Part shown: in pieces, positions 1 to 11,600 of the stretch
Layout of the letters: every line of letters starts with the position of its first letter
How positions within the stretch are numbered: the first letter of the stretch is position 1
Source of the DNA: Diospyros lotus
Lineage: Eukaryota > Streptophyta > Magnoliopsida > Ericales > Ebenaceae
DNA: 64,000 bases
Assembly: GCF_014633365.1 (NCBI RefSeq)
Contig: NC_068352.1
Location: 21,919,310 to 21,983,309 of the forward strand
Reading direction: 5' to 3'
Program-made: the position numbers and the translations under genes
Notes under the pieces: generated by a model
Databases searched by the model: none
What the model saw: the letters and a program-made list of their open reading frames with translations, nothing else
Told to the model about the DNA's origin: nothing

Positions 1-3000
1 TTCTCTTTTGTATGCTTGTGACTGTTGTTGCTTGTGTACAGAGATTGTGAAGCGCCCTGCCCTTACCTTGAGCATACCTTGTCCATAGGGTTTGTAGTAC
101 AGTCGTGGCTACCCATGTCCAGGAGATTGACCTGAGACGTGGGTCTGAGTATCCTATTCAGGATCTATGTTACTACTACTTTAGCATGTCGTAAGTTGAC
201 CCTTGGGTTGGGAATTAGGGACTCCATTAACTATTCTCTTGGAGTGTGCATTCCTGATCCATCATGTGTCTTGACCCAACTTCCCTAGTCTTATTTCCTT
301 GATTTCAGTTCCCTAAACCCAACTATCAACTCTTCTTTGAACAGTTGACAGACTTGCTTTCTGTCATTTACAGTTGACTATCCATCTTTGGCAGTTGGTC
401 TCTTAGGTTACAGAATAGTCTCACAATTGACTGTCATTTTACTCAGGATTTTTAACTCTTTGGTTTTGACAGTTGATTTACAGTTTGACTCTTCTTGTTC
501 ATAGCAGATCCATCAAGCATTCTGTCCATTCGCTTTCAACTTAATAGTTGACTGATTTCTTTTCAGTCGGCCTTTTAGGCTTGCTGGGGTCTCACAGGTG
601 ACTGACTGTTGACTGTTGTAACACCCCACTTCCTGGGGATGTCACAGCTTTGGAAAACTAGGTTTATTTATTTTTTTTTCTGACACCTAATTTTCCTAAA
701 ATAACAGCGCATAAATACAGAAAGTGGCATAGATTGAACCTAAACAATAAATATAGCCAACAAAGATACACAACATTTATTAGATCACATCAAACGGAAT
801 GTTTATTATTACATCATGAGGCTTATAAAGAAATCATGACAGTAAAAACTATTACATCTTGGATTTCCATGAGAATGTAATCATGATGGAAAATGAGCTT
901 AAAATTTACAAAAATGCCCTTCCAAAGAGAAGGGGTTAATCATACAACTTTTATCGTCCAACGATTTTCATGCACGTGAATGCAAAATGATGTCTTATTT
1001 TCCTTGGTGTCTAGTGATACAAGGGAATATCCTTGCTAAATCATCATTTTATATAGCCCTTTATGCTAGTATTGGGGGGATTTACGCCTATCACCCACGA
1101 TGACTTAGCCCCTTGTCACTAAATAACACGTAGTGCAATATGATGGATAAAAGAATGAAACATATGCATCACTGGTGATATGCCCAACATGTATGGAAAA
1201 GATAGACTTTGGGGGCAAACCATTCACCTTAAGATTTTTTTCTGCAAAATTTCCAACCGTCTCAAGAAACATGTTGGGTCTTGGACCTCGTGCTTGGGGT
1301 GTTTTTCAAGTCCAAATTCCTCCCTAGACACAAAATTATTTTTTTAAATTTTTCTCAAATTTTCCATAATTTTTTTTTCTGTTTTTCCTTACCCCTCACA
1401 TTCTTGCACAAGCTAGCCATATGCATGGTCCCACGCTCCTTTCTTTTATGTATGTGTGCATTTCACATGCCTTCTTTGTATGTCTTTCTTGTTCTTTTGG
1501 TTGTCGTTCAGTCGTTAGAATCTAGAAAATTTTCCATAAACCCTTGTTTGTTTCCCTTTTTCGATCCTTCTCTTCTCCTTTCTTTGTTTCCCACTCCGTT
1601 TTCCTCTTTCTTGGCCTCATTTTCCCTGAAATCAACCCTTAAAGAACCATCTGAACCTTGACCAAAAACTTCGACAATCCCCCTATTTTTCGGCGAGACC
1701 TTAACTCACCAAATCCTCCACCAAAAAGACCCTCAGGACCTCTTGATCAAAAGCCCTCTCCTGATTTCCCTCAGCGCAACCTCAAACACCCTTAAAACTC
1801 ATCTTGATTGCACCTTAAACCCTCTGCCACTCAACCCCTTTTATAGCTAAAATCACCGCCCAAATTGCCAAATCAAACCAATCAGACCCTTTCTTCATCT
1901 CCAAGGCTCAAAGGTAGCCCTATAGTGGCCTAAGGGGTGCTTGCTGCAAGTCGAACCTCTTGCATAGGTTCCATTGTTGGCAAGTCGCAATTTGGTGGTT
2001 ACATCGTCCAAAATTGACCAATCTCCTTCCTTTTTCCTCCCTAAGTCACCCCCTAGGCCATGATGCCCCTAAACCCTAGCCGTTGGCTGGCCATCATTGC
2101 TGCCGGTGGAGTTGTAGGCATGACAGTGCAGTAGTTGCAAGAGTTGCACTGTTCACACTGCAATTTCCTAGAATTGCACTTCTACCCCCCCTTGATTTCA
2201 TTTCTTATTTCACCTTGCTCCCTGCAGTCTTACACTTCATTTTTCAGAAATGGCATGAAGGCCCTTGTGGGTTTGGGTTTTTGAGGCTGACCCCAGAAAG
2301 TTTGGAAAAATGCCATTAATTCCTCAATACTTTGGACAAATTGCACTTTGTCCTTGAAGTTTGAAAATTCATTTCACCTGGCCCCTCCTTTGAGGATTTT
2401 TTTATTTTTATTTTTAAATGAATCCCCGATAAATTTTATTTCCTTCCAAATCATCCATTTACCCTTGATAATTGCTTAAACATTTTGGGGATTACAATTC
2501 TCACCATCAATTTTTGCCTATTTCCTTCACTCAAATGATTTTCCCATAAACTTTGCTCTGATTTCAATTCACCCCTTTACCCTACACATGCTCAATCCAC
2601 TTGGCATGCATACGTTCAAGACCTAAATCATAGTAAACATTCCAGGCTAAGCATCACGCTATTCCACACACAAGCCGATTGATTTACACAAGAGTCCATA
2701 GGATACAACACATGCCACCATTTAAGTTATGTGATTCTTTATAATCCACACAACATAGTGGGTATTCAAAGTGTCCAGCTTATAAATGCTCTCATGTTAC
2801 CACATGTTTTAATAACAAAGCAACCACATGCTACAAAACATGTCTTCAGTCTTCAAGACATGATAGCACTTCCCCAACCCCCAACAACCCTTCCTTGTTT
2901 CCTAGGTCCACCCTAGTCTAGAATGATATCATGCACACGGCATGATTCCTCTAGGACCACTACTCTATAAGGGCATATATGGCATGCATGCACACAGCCA

Positions 3001-3864
3001 TTGCACAAGCACACACAACATGATACCAGCTTCTTTCCACATTTTTTTCTCGGGTGTACCCTAGGTTTAAGCCTTATACTCATCATCCTTAGCCAACATC
3101 ATTCCATACTGCACAAGGGGCCATAGGCATGCCCTTGGCAATATCGTTATTTACAGTACAAGGTGCAAGTGGCTCAGACTTCGGCAACATTACTAACACA
3201 ACATAAGGGGCACTAGACTTACCCTAGACATTCTATCACTTCACATGACACAAGTAGGCTCACCCTTGGCAATCAACTAACACAACATAAGGGGCACTAG
3301 ACTTACCCTAGACATTCTATCACTTCACATGACACAAGTAGGCTCACCCTTGGCAATCATTATTCTGCAAGGCACATGGGGAGCGTTGACTGCATAGCCA
3401 TTAATCCTCACATGCAACATAGTAACATTTCCATGCATCTCTACCAATGCACATGAGAGTCATGCTAACATGCTGCCACAAATAGTTAAATGTGCATATG
3501 CCATGCAGCATGCCACACGAGAAAGCCATAATAGCACCTTACCTCAACCAATGCAAATGAGAACTCAGCTTTATTCCTCTGCTATTCCTTCATTCCAGCA
3601 AAACCCCCAACTTCCTCAGCCTTTTTTCCTCTCTTCCTCTTTTCTTCCCCTCCATTTTTTACTCCCTCATGTGTGATTCTCTCTCTACCTTGTGGAGAGC
3701 TTCTCTCTTTTGTTGCTGGATCCCAGAACAAGTGAATTGAAGTTCTATTTATAGGGAGACCAAGCAGTTGAAGGTGTTGTTCGCATCTTTTGCAGCTACC
3801 TTTCACTTCTTGGTGGCCCTTCCTGGTTTGACACTTAGCCTCCTTTTGCAACAACAAGGATATG
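1..3864. other. Upstream noncoding DNA (probable intron or flank of the ALA2-like gene)
   Basis: No host exon is recognisable here. Reading frames in this stretch are T-rich or low-complexity and resemble no protein I know. The region has a cluster of TTGAC motifs (about 330-616), a possible LTR terminus TGTAACACCCC at 617, T-rich sequence at 1330-1640 and CATG-rich sequence at 2580-3540 with an exact 84-bp duplication. The N-terminal exons of the flippase, including the actuator-domain motif DGET, were looked for and not found, so this is either a large intron or DNA outside the gene. Confidence 0.5.
3192..3359. repeat. Exact 84-bp tandem duplication (two copies)
   Basis: Copies lie at 3192-3275 and 3276-3359. 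Each starts ACTAACACAACATAAGG and ends CTTGGCAATCA, and I see no difference between them, so the duplication is probably recent. It lies in noncoding DNA. Confidence 0.9.
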
Positions 3865-4737
3865 TGTCACGACCCTAGAATACGGGAACGAATTTTGTTG
3901 TGGGTTGGTTAGAAGTATTTGGCTATTGCTTTGTTGTTGTGAATTAGTTAGAGACACTGATGGTTGCCCTGTTTGTTGGGCTTTTAGTTACTATAATTGA
4001 AGAACAGCTAGGAACACCTATAAAGGGGTTAGCTATAAGAAGATGGGCATCGAAGAAACGAAATATGCAATCTTTTCCCTCAACTTCTTTGATCTCTTTC
4101 TCTTTCTCTATTCTTTTTGTAATTCCTCATCTTTCAGTCTAATTCCTCCTCAATTTTTTCCAAATTTCCTATTCAAACCCTAGGATCGTGTCAAGTGGTA
4201 TCAAAGCCAACGATTCTTGGTTGTGGTTCTGACTAATTCCAGTTGTGATTCCTATGATTTCCGGCTACGAAATCCAGTAGCATATCCAACAAAACGAGCT
4301 AGGTTGTCTTCAGAAGCTGAGCGAGGGCGATTTCGAGAAGCCGTAACGGAGGCGATAGTCGCTTGCGAATCGGAAGCCACCCATCCTTGGAAGTGGATCA
4401 AAGCTTGGCCAGTGTAGCGACTTCTGGGCATTTAATAGGCTAGCAAATTGGAATCGACCGAGCTAGGATTTCAGGCGACTCCAAAGAACGCAAACGAATT
4501 TTGACAATCTTGGTTCAGAATTGAACGCAATGTGGGGTGTGGGTCGAGTCGTTGTCAACCTGTGAATTTGGCACTTTTTGTTTAGATTTGGAGGTGAATC
4601 AGAGTAAAGCGACTCCTGGGTCAAATCTTGGAGGCGAAGCAGGAGGTAGTCTCGCGGCTATGAATTTTGCTAATTCTCGATTCAGATTTGAGGATTGTGT
4701 CACTCTCGAATTAAATTTTGTAAGTGAAATAGGAGGT

Positions 4738-4881
4738 GATTCTCGGTTGTGTTTTCTAATGCTCCTTGAAGGTTAATTCCCGATTGTTCATAGGTTGTTA
4801 CTTCTTGATGATTCTCGATTGTGTTTTCTAATGCTCCTTGAAGGTTAATTCTCGATTGTTCATAGGTTGTTACTTCTTGAT
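4738..4881. repeat. 72-bp tandem duplication in the element leader
   Basis: Units at 4738-4809 and 4810-4881 both begin GATTCTCG and end TTACTTCTTGAT; a third partial unit starts at 4882. They differ at a few positions. The repeat lies between the primer site and the gag frame of the gag-only element. Confidence 0.85.
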
Positions 4882-5352
4882 GATTCTCGGCTGTGTTGGA
4901 AATTTCAATAGCTGATTTTGGCCATTGGATAGTGATTGGGCAAGACGAACAAAACAAAGCTGGTGAACTCAGGTGAGCTATCACGAAGGAAGCTACAACA
5001 ATTCCAGTTGTGACAAAGGCGAACTAGGTTTGCAGAATTCAGGTGTCGGTGAATTTAGGTTGCTCACGTTATGAGGCAGTTTTAGTGAAGTTAATTTAGC
5101 AGGCGAAGCATAATCAAATCGATTATCAAGAAGGCTATTTCAGAGGCAAATTTTCAAAGGAATTGGTCTGTGGACATAGAGTACAGGTTTGAGACGGAAT
5201 TTGCTAAATTCAATCTAAGGATGGATGACTTACTGGATTTGATGTCACAGGTCTTTCAAGTTGGAATACCAGCGAATCTTTATTCAAGATCCACTGCAGA
5301 ACAGATCCCAGTAGGAGTTGGAATCTGTCATAGGACCTCTAGTTTGTAAGAA

Positions 5353-5925
5353 GTGGATGAACTACCTAAAAAGGATTGGATTGGAACCAAGAGTTGCAAC
5401 GAAGAATTCAATAACCTAACACAAGAAGATTGTCTATCAGATTATAAGGCAAGATTTGAGGAATTGAAAGTGCTGATGCTCAATTCCCATCTGATCTTGA
5501 ATGAGTCTTACTTTGTGTTGAAATTCATTAATGGTCTTAACGATGCGCTAAGGCCTAGTGTGAAAATGTTTTGTTGTACCACGGTGGAACAAGCGAAGGA
5601 GAAGGCGAGGCTGCAAGAATTGGCATTGGAAGCCATTTACAGAAATCATGGGCTATCGCCGAAAAGTTATCTTAAGAGTAGCTTGGAAGTTTGTGACGGA
5701 CCACATGTAGCTAAAGGAGTCTTGATGGAACAATCCGGACCAGAACAATTTTACAATGGCTCTAAGGAAGTTGATATTGAAGCTGATGAGCGTGGACAGG
5801 CAACCTATGAGGACTCAGACCAAAGAAAAAAGTTGGAGGCTAAGGGCAAGAATGGTTATGAGGAAGCTGATTCTAAGAGTATTGCTTCTTTCCCTTTGGT
5901 TTTGGAAAAAATCGAGGAGTCTTAG
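5353..5925 (+). pseudogene. Gypsy gag remnant
   Basis: A 190-codon open frame inside the gag-only element. Residues about 25-95 match the C-terminal half of plant Ty3/gypsy gag: a YKARFEELK stretch, a segment like [17 protein letters not shown] in the nested gypsy element of this window, then a helix rich in K, A, R and L. Upstream bases 5106-5350 look like the N-terminal gag half but contain stops, so the displayed start is only the first ATG of the surviving frame. No CCHC zinc knuckle follows. A short basic frame at 6007-6234 (lysine and arginine-rich end) may be a degraded tail. Capsid-derived relic, unlikely to make full gag. Confidence 0.75.
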
Positions 5926-6254
5926 ATTAAGATAATTCTAGTCGAAGAAAATTTCCTGGTTGTTTTGAGCAATTTTGATCTCGGGTAATATGGCAATATT
6001 GCTGTAATGTCACCTGGTGTAGCCCAGATTCAGAAGATGAAGGAAGAGAAGGTTGTTGCCATTTGGTTTGGGAGTTTTGACATTGTGGAAGGGAGCCTTG
6101 ACATGGTGATCCGTGAGGTCTACCTTTTATTTCTGCAAGGGAAGCAAAAGCAAAGGAACAGAAGAGCGAAGAGGAAGAGGCCTAGAAGGAGAAAGAAAGA
6201 AAGAAGAATCAATCAGCTGGCAAGGATTGGATGAATGGTAGAGCCAATAGCTGT

Positions 6255-6276
6255 GAGTTCTTGGGGACAAGAACTC
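6255..6276 (+). other. PPT-proximal hairpin, copy 1
   Basis: Perfect 9-bp arms GAGTTCTTG (6255-6263) and CAAGAACTC (6268-6276) flank the loop GGGA. The polypurine tract begins four bases later. Equivalent structures occur at 17310-17329, 25715-25734 (minus), 31468-31485 and 45454-45473 (minus). Confidence 0.85.
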
Positions 6277-6673
6277 TCTCAAGGAGGGGGGAAATTGTCA
6301 TGACTCTAGGATATGTTAAGGATAATTGTGTAATTGGGGCTGCTTATTGTTGTGGGTTGGTTAGAAGTATTTGGCTGTTGCTCTGTTGTTGTGAATTAGT
6401 TAGAGACATTGGCGGTTGCCCTGTTTGTTGGGCTTTCAGTTACTATAACTGAAGAACAGCTAGGAACACCTATAAAGGGGTTAGATTTAAGAAGATGGGC
6501 ATCGAAGAAATGAAAGATGGAATCTTTTCCCTCCTCTGATCTCTCTCTCTCTCTCTTTCTCTATTCTTTCTGTAATTCTTCCCCAATTCTTGCTGTAATT
6601 CCTCCTCTTTCAGTCTAATTCCCCTCAGTTTCTTCCAAATTTCCTATTCAAACCCTAGGATCGTCTGAATATG

Positions 6674-7205
6674 CTTAAGCAATCATCTAGAGGGCTCTCT
6701 ATGCTCATCCTGAGCTCTTCCATACTCCAGCTAACTGTGAGGATAAGTGAGTCCTACTTGTTGAGCTTTAATCCCGCAAGTAGCGATTAATTGCCATTTC
6801 CACAAATCTTAACAAAATTTATCAAATCATATAATTAGAATCCTCTCATTAAGTCTTAGAACATATCCAAAGTAAAGTTGATTAATCCTTCATTTAATCC
6901 CTCAAAATTAAGCTTAACATCAACTGCTTACTTCAACTTTTCACCTCTTTTAGTAGTTGATTTGATACAACAGTTGACTGGCTCATTGATTGTTGGTCGC
7001 AACACAATATTTGATCAAAAAATCAATCTCCAAGCTGCAGTCAACTGATGATCACCTGTTAGGTTTCCCAGTGCAGTCAACCTCAAAGTCAACATATGGT
7101 TGATTGTTGGCTCCTATGCACCACTTCGCTCCCTACAGTCGACCCACCTGTTGATTGTGGCTGACTCCCAATCCTTCCATTGTCATCATCATCATCATCA
7201 TCTTC

Positions 7206-7236
<31 letters not shown>

Positions 7237-8436
7237 ATTCAACCAGTGTAAGGGTTGTTACAGATCACACCCCTTTGACTCCCCTTGGTATCTTACTTTA
7301 GACTTTTATAAGATAGATACTTTGTTTATTTTGTTTTATGCACAGGTTCTTGCAGATCGCACCCCTTTCATTATCATGCATGAACTTTTCTGTTTTTGTT
7401 TACTTTGTTTCTTCATTTGAGCTTGTTATGGATTGTATTTGTCTCGAGTAGTTAATGGGTGATGCAGTGCGACAAACAATAAGAGATGAGAGATCGAGGA
7501 AGGAGGGAGCAATGCTTATTTTGGGAGTCTTGTGGTACCAATTTGTAAGCTGTTTGCTTGTCCACGAAGTTGTGAATCTGTAATTGATGAGATATTTTTT
7601 CATGTAAAAGAAAAGAAAAGATAACATTTTGTAAATTTTGTTAAATATATAGGATTACTTAATTTAAAACTGTGAGATTCAAACTTGTGGTGAACTCCTT
7701 ATAAAAAAAGAACCAAGCTGATCCATTCATTAGATAATTAATTTATGCAAACTTAATAGTCTTTTTATGCAAAAGATTTAAAAGCTGTATAGTCACGAGA
7801 GTGAAGGAAGAAGGAAAATTGGTTCGTGTTAAGACCTACATAATCAGTGAGTCAACTATGATTAAATCCCATTTGACAATTGGCAGTAAGGATCTACCGC
7901 AAATGTGCAAGGAAGGACGATTGTAGAATTTCTTTATTGGGATAGTCTGGTAGAAATTTGTCTGTTCAAACATGCCAAGAAGAGATGAGATTCAGCAAGG
8001 CAAAAAGAGATGATATCCTAGTTACTTTTTTCCATGTTATGATTGCTTCTGAATAAGTGAACTGTCAACACTGAGCACTGTTTGTCACATAAAACTAATC
8101 AATTTCTTTTTATAGTTGCTTCTAAATGAGTGAACTATCTACACTGAGCATTGTATGTCCATGACACATAAAATTGTTCTTTGATCCTGGCAAATAAAAG
8201 AAAAATGGATATAGTATAACACATATTCATATTTCCTACACATTTTTTAGTATGTAAATGCCTGTTTACACCCAGCTCAAAATCTATTATTCCTGAATTT
8301 GTTGCAAAATCTATCCTTCTTGCAGCGTCCTGAATTTTTAGATTTCAAGTCTTGATGTTGTCTCGGTCAACATAGCTATATGCTTGCTGATTTGTATAGG
8401 TTAACTTATTCCTGGTTACAATTATTCTTATGCTAG
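6674..8436. other. Noncoding DNA upstream of the first visible flippase exon
   Basis: Mostly AT-rich intronic sequence. It contains a second group of TTGAC or GTCAA motifs (about 6955-7150), a CAT repeat at about 7182-7200, a CT repeat at about 7209-7238, and a diverged duplication of about 75 bp (about 8039-8110 and 8114-8180; both copies carry TGCTTCT, AGTGAACT and CACTGAGCA). The sequence GGGTTGTTACA ending at 7261 could be an LTR terminus paired with TGTAACACCCC at 617, but no target duplication supports this. The final bases form the splice acceptor TGCTAG before 8437. Confidence 0.5.
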
Positions 8437-8603
8437 GGAATGAAACTAAGCTGGGTATGAGCAGGGGTATACCTGAAACGAAGCTTACAGCTATGGATGC
8501 AATGATCGACAAACTAACAGGAGCGATATTTATATTCCAGTTAGTGGTTGTTATTGTTCTAGGACTAGCTGGAAATGTTTGGAAGGATACAGAAGCAAGA
8601 AAG
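8437..8603 (+). CDS. ALA2: ALA2-like flippase exon a (TM3 region)
   Basis: Two bases plus 55 codons, from [10 protein letters not shown] to [10 protein letters not shown]. Acceptor TGCTAG, donor GTTTGT. It encodes the stalk before TM3 ([14 protein letters not shown]) and TM3 itself ([17 protein letters not shown]). Near-identical to the same segment of Arabidopsis ALA2 as I recall it. The phase implies that a preceding exon supplies the first base of a codon. Confidence 0.95.
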
Positions 8604-11600
8604 GTTTGTGTCTGTTTTTGGATTTTGTTAAATATTGATTTATATTTCGTTTTATGAAATTTATGCCTTCATAGTCTATGTGGCTCTCCATCACTGAATC
8701 ATCTAGCTTACCAAGATCTCATGTACTCATATTCTGTGTTTTATTAATCAACAAGAAAAAAAAATCCTTTTGGTGCTTGCTTACATTCTGGTAATAGAGG
8801 GAATCTCATAGTCAATGCTTGCATGAATCAAGTGTCCTGGTTGCTGCTTCTAGAAAAAGCTTTGTAGTTAATGCTCTTTACTCTTAAACCAATCCCCAAC
8901 AGGGCATGACAAAGTAGCATTGTTGTGTGAATCGGCTTGTTAATGCCTTCACTCTTAAATCAATTCCCTTAAGTTTCTTATTGATGTTCAGTTTGTTCCC
9001 ATGTGTCAAGTTTCCTTTTTAATTATTTTCAGACCACATCTATGGTTGCTACTTTCACTTATTTTCATCCACTTTTGAATCTGCTAGCACTTACTGCTTT
9101 GGGATTATGTGAATGACCTATATAAATATATATATATTTTTTTTTTTGGATCCAATTTGGACTTTGCACATCCTTTTAAGATATGATCCCCAAGGGGATG
9201 CACCTAGACCTTCCTTAAGTTCCCTGTGTCTATGCCGTAGGATCAATGGAAATGGAATAATTTCTTTTGATCTCTAAATACCTTTACTCTTTGTGTTTTT
9301 CCCTTTCAATTATGGTGGAGGGGTTGGCCTTGTTGGTTGGCAGTGATGGATATTTCAATACACCTGATCACTTTTCTATCAGTATATTTCTTATCATGCA
9401 TGTTCCCTTATTCTATGTTTCAACTGTAGCATACTGTTAAACAGTTGCGCTTTTGGTGTAAATAATTGTCCTTTCATATGAGATTCTAATCCTTTTACAT
9501 ATTATTATTTCTAGTTTTCCGTTTTCCTTTTCCCTTCTGTCTGTTCTTTGTTATTCTTTTGTTGTATTTATCATGATAACTGATCAAGTAGTCACAATTG
9601 AACCACAAGAAGTAAAATTCTTGGTGAGTCATGCACTATGTTTTTCTGTTCTGCAAACATTTTCCTTTGATTTCTCGCAATTCTAATGTTCTTCAGTATG
9701 CCAAATTTTACTGTAAAGAAAAAGAGCTCCTTTATCCCTCGCAGGAATGTGAATGTTACCATCTACATCATGGGTGGATTTGTCATTGCTTTTGTAATTC
9801 ATTTAAAATTTTAGATGTTTTTTCTTCCTGTATATGTCACTGAGATCTTGCCATTTTCATTGTTTCTGCTTGCTAATTGCTGCTACTTGTTGTTTTGGTT
9901 GAAGTATTAGTATTTTGAAGTAGTTTCTTAAATCCTATTTGGTATATTGTTTTGTTTATCGTAGGAAATTTCATGCTTGTCTTACTTTCCAAATTCAAAA
10001 AGTGTAATTACCACTTTCCTGCATTACTCTTTTGTTTGAATACAAAATGCATTCTCAAAGTTTATCTGTGGTAAGACAAAAGGTATTGTTGATTTCTGGA
10101 ACTGTGTGCATGGTTGCCAATCTGAATACATAAAAGAAGGATAGAAAGGGTAATCCTTACTTCTTTAATTGTATTCTGTTTATATTTTTCTTAACTTGTA
10201 TATCTACCTTCTTGGATTTTATTTGTAGCAATGGTATGTTCAGTATCCAAATGAAGGTCCATGGTACGAATTCTTGATCATCCCTCTGAGGTTTGAGCTT
10301 CTTTGTTCCATCATGATACCCATTTCTATAAAGGTACACATTCAATGCTGCCTTTTTATGCCCCCTTCAATGTTATTAATGTAGTTAGATGTGATTTTAT
10401 TTGTATGTAAATCATTGGATGTGATGACCTGTGGTAAAAGCATAAACTGTCGAGTAGTCCTTGCTAGGTAAGACAAAGGAAATAATATATAAACACTAGT
10501 AGACTGTGAGCTACTGTTACATGGACTGTCCTATTCACCTTGGATAACTTGTGACATTGTACATGAAAGAGTTAGGGTACGGGGTATGTGTCCACCCTTA
10601 ACTAAATTGGATACTTAGATATTCTAATATTTTAATGGTATTTCAAGAAAGTAAAACTCATATTAGATGGGGAAAAATTTAAAGGCTCTTGTGTGGACCA
10701 GAGATAAATCTCATTTTCTTTCAAAGTTTTATTTAATTTCAAGTATTTTTATAGACATTAACATCATCTTATTTTTCAAGGATCACAATGTGATTTCAAT
10801 GTGCTGATTTTATTAGCTTGAAAACAAAATTGTTTTGGAAATATGGGGAGCTGTAAAAAGATTGAAAAATGTGTGGAAAATATTAGAAATAGAAATTGAG
10901 TTTGTTATTTTTTCATACAAGCTCAATAATTAAACAACATATCAAGTTTTAATCTTACTATGTGGGTTCACCTATATGAGTTGTAGCTCGATAGTCATTT
11001 TCATTTGGGGCATTGGCATTTGGTTTGATGGCACAACCTGCCATTATCCTTTCATCTATAGCTTTATATTCTGTAAGGCCCTTATTATTCATATCATACC
11101 TAGTCTCACACCAAGTTTTTCTTAGTCTTCCTCTACCTCTTCCACTAGATACTTGTTTCATTCCATCCATTCTCTTCAAAGGACTCTCTATTGGTCTTCT
11201 TCTCATATGATCAAACTATTGTAGTTGTGTCTCATACATCTTATTTTTAATAGGTGCCACTCCGATTTTATTATGAATAACCTCATTTTTGATTTTATGT
11301 TTTCTTCAATGGCTTGCACATCCATCTTAACATTCTCATATTCGTTATGCTCATATTTTGCATATGTTAGTGCTTTACTACCCAACATGCCATGGCTTAC
11401 AATGAAGCTTCTATAGCTGTTTTATAAAATTTTCCTTTCAACTTTAATTAAATCTTACAATCACATAAGATGTTGGATCCACTTTTCCATTTTAACCATC
11501 TCGCTTCAATTCTATAGGTAAAATCCTCTTTAATCTAGTAATTAAACAATTAAATATTTTTGAGGTCTGTACATCTTTACATAGTAACAAATTCAATAAG

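Larger units (their letters stand above)
3865..6668 (+). mobile_element. Gag-only Ty3/gypsy LTR element (family G1, copy 1)
   Basis: The 5' LTR is about 3865-4193 (starts TGTCACGACCC, ends GTGTCA) and the 3' LTR about 6296-6668 (starts TGTCATGACTC). Both share a TATA-like CCTATAAAGGGG and a CT-rich leader. A tRNA-Met-type primer site (TGGTATCAAAGCC) follows the 5' LTR and a polypurine tract (6281-6294) precedes the 3' LTR. The 5-bp flank ATATG occurs at 3860-3864 and 6669-6673, a likely target duplication. The interior carries only a gag-like frame; no protease, RT or integrase is seen. It fits the non-autonomous gag-only (TR-GAG-like) class. The 3' LTR is longer because of extra CT-rich sequence. 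The last four bases of the two LTRs differ, so that edge is approximate. Confidence 0.85.

Noticed and set aside
1281..1661. 126-codon phenylalanine and leucine-rich frame
   Set aside because: Composition follows T-rich DNA; no domain, and no second line of support.
7182..7238. CAT and CT tracts as regulatory sites
   Set aside because: Simple-sequence repeats without other promoter features.
617..7261. A single large LTR element from TGTAACACCCC to GGGTTGTTACA
   Set aside because: Ends are compatible, but no target duplication, primer site, polypurine tract or second LTR was found.
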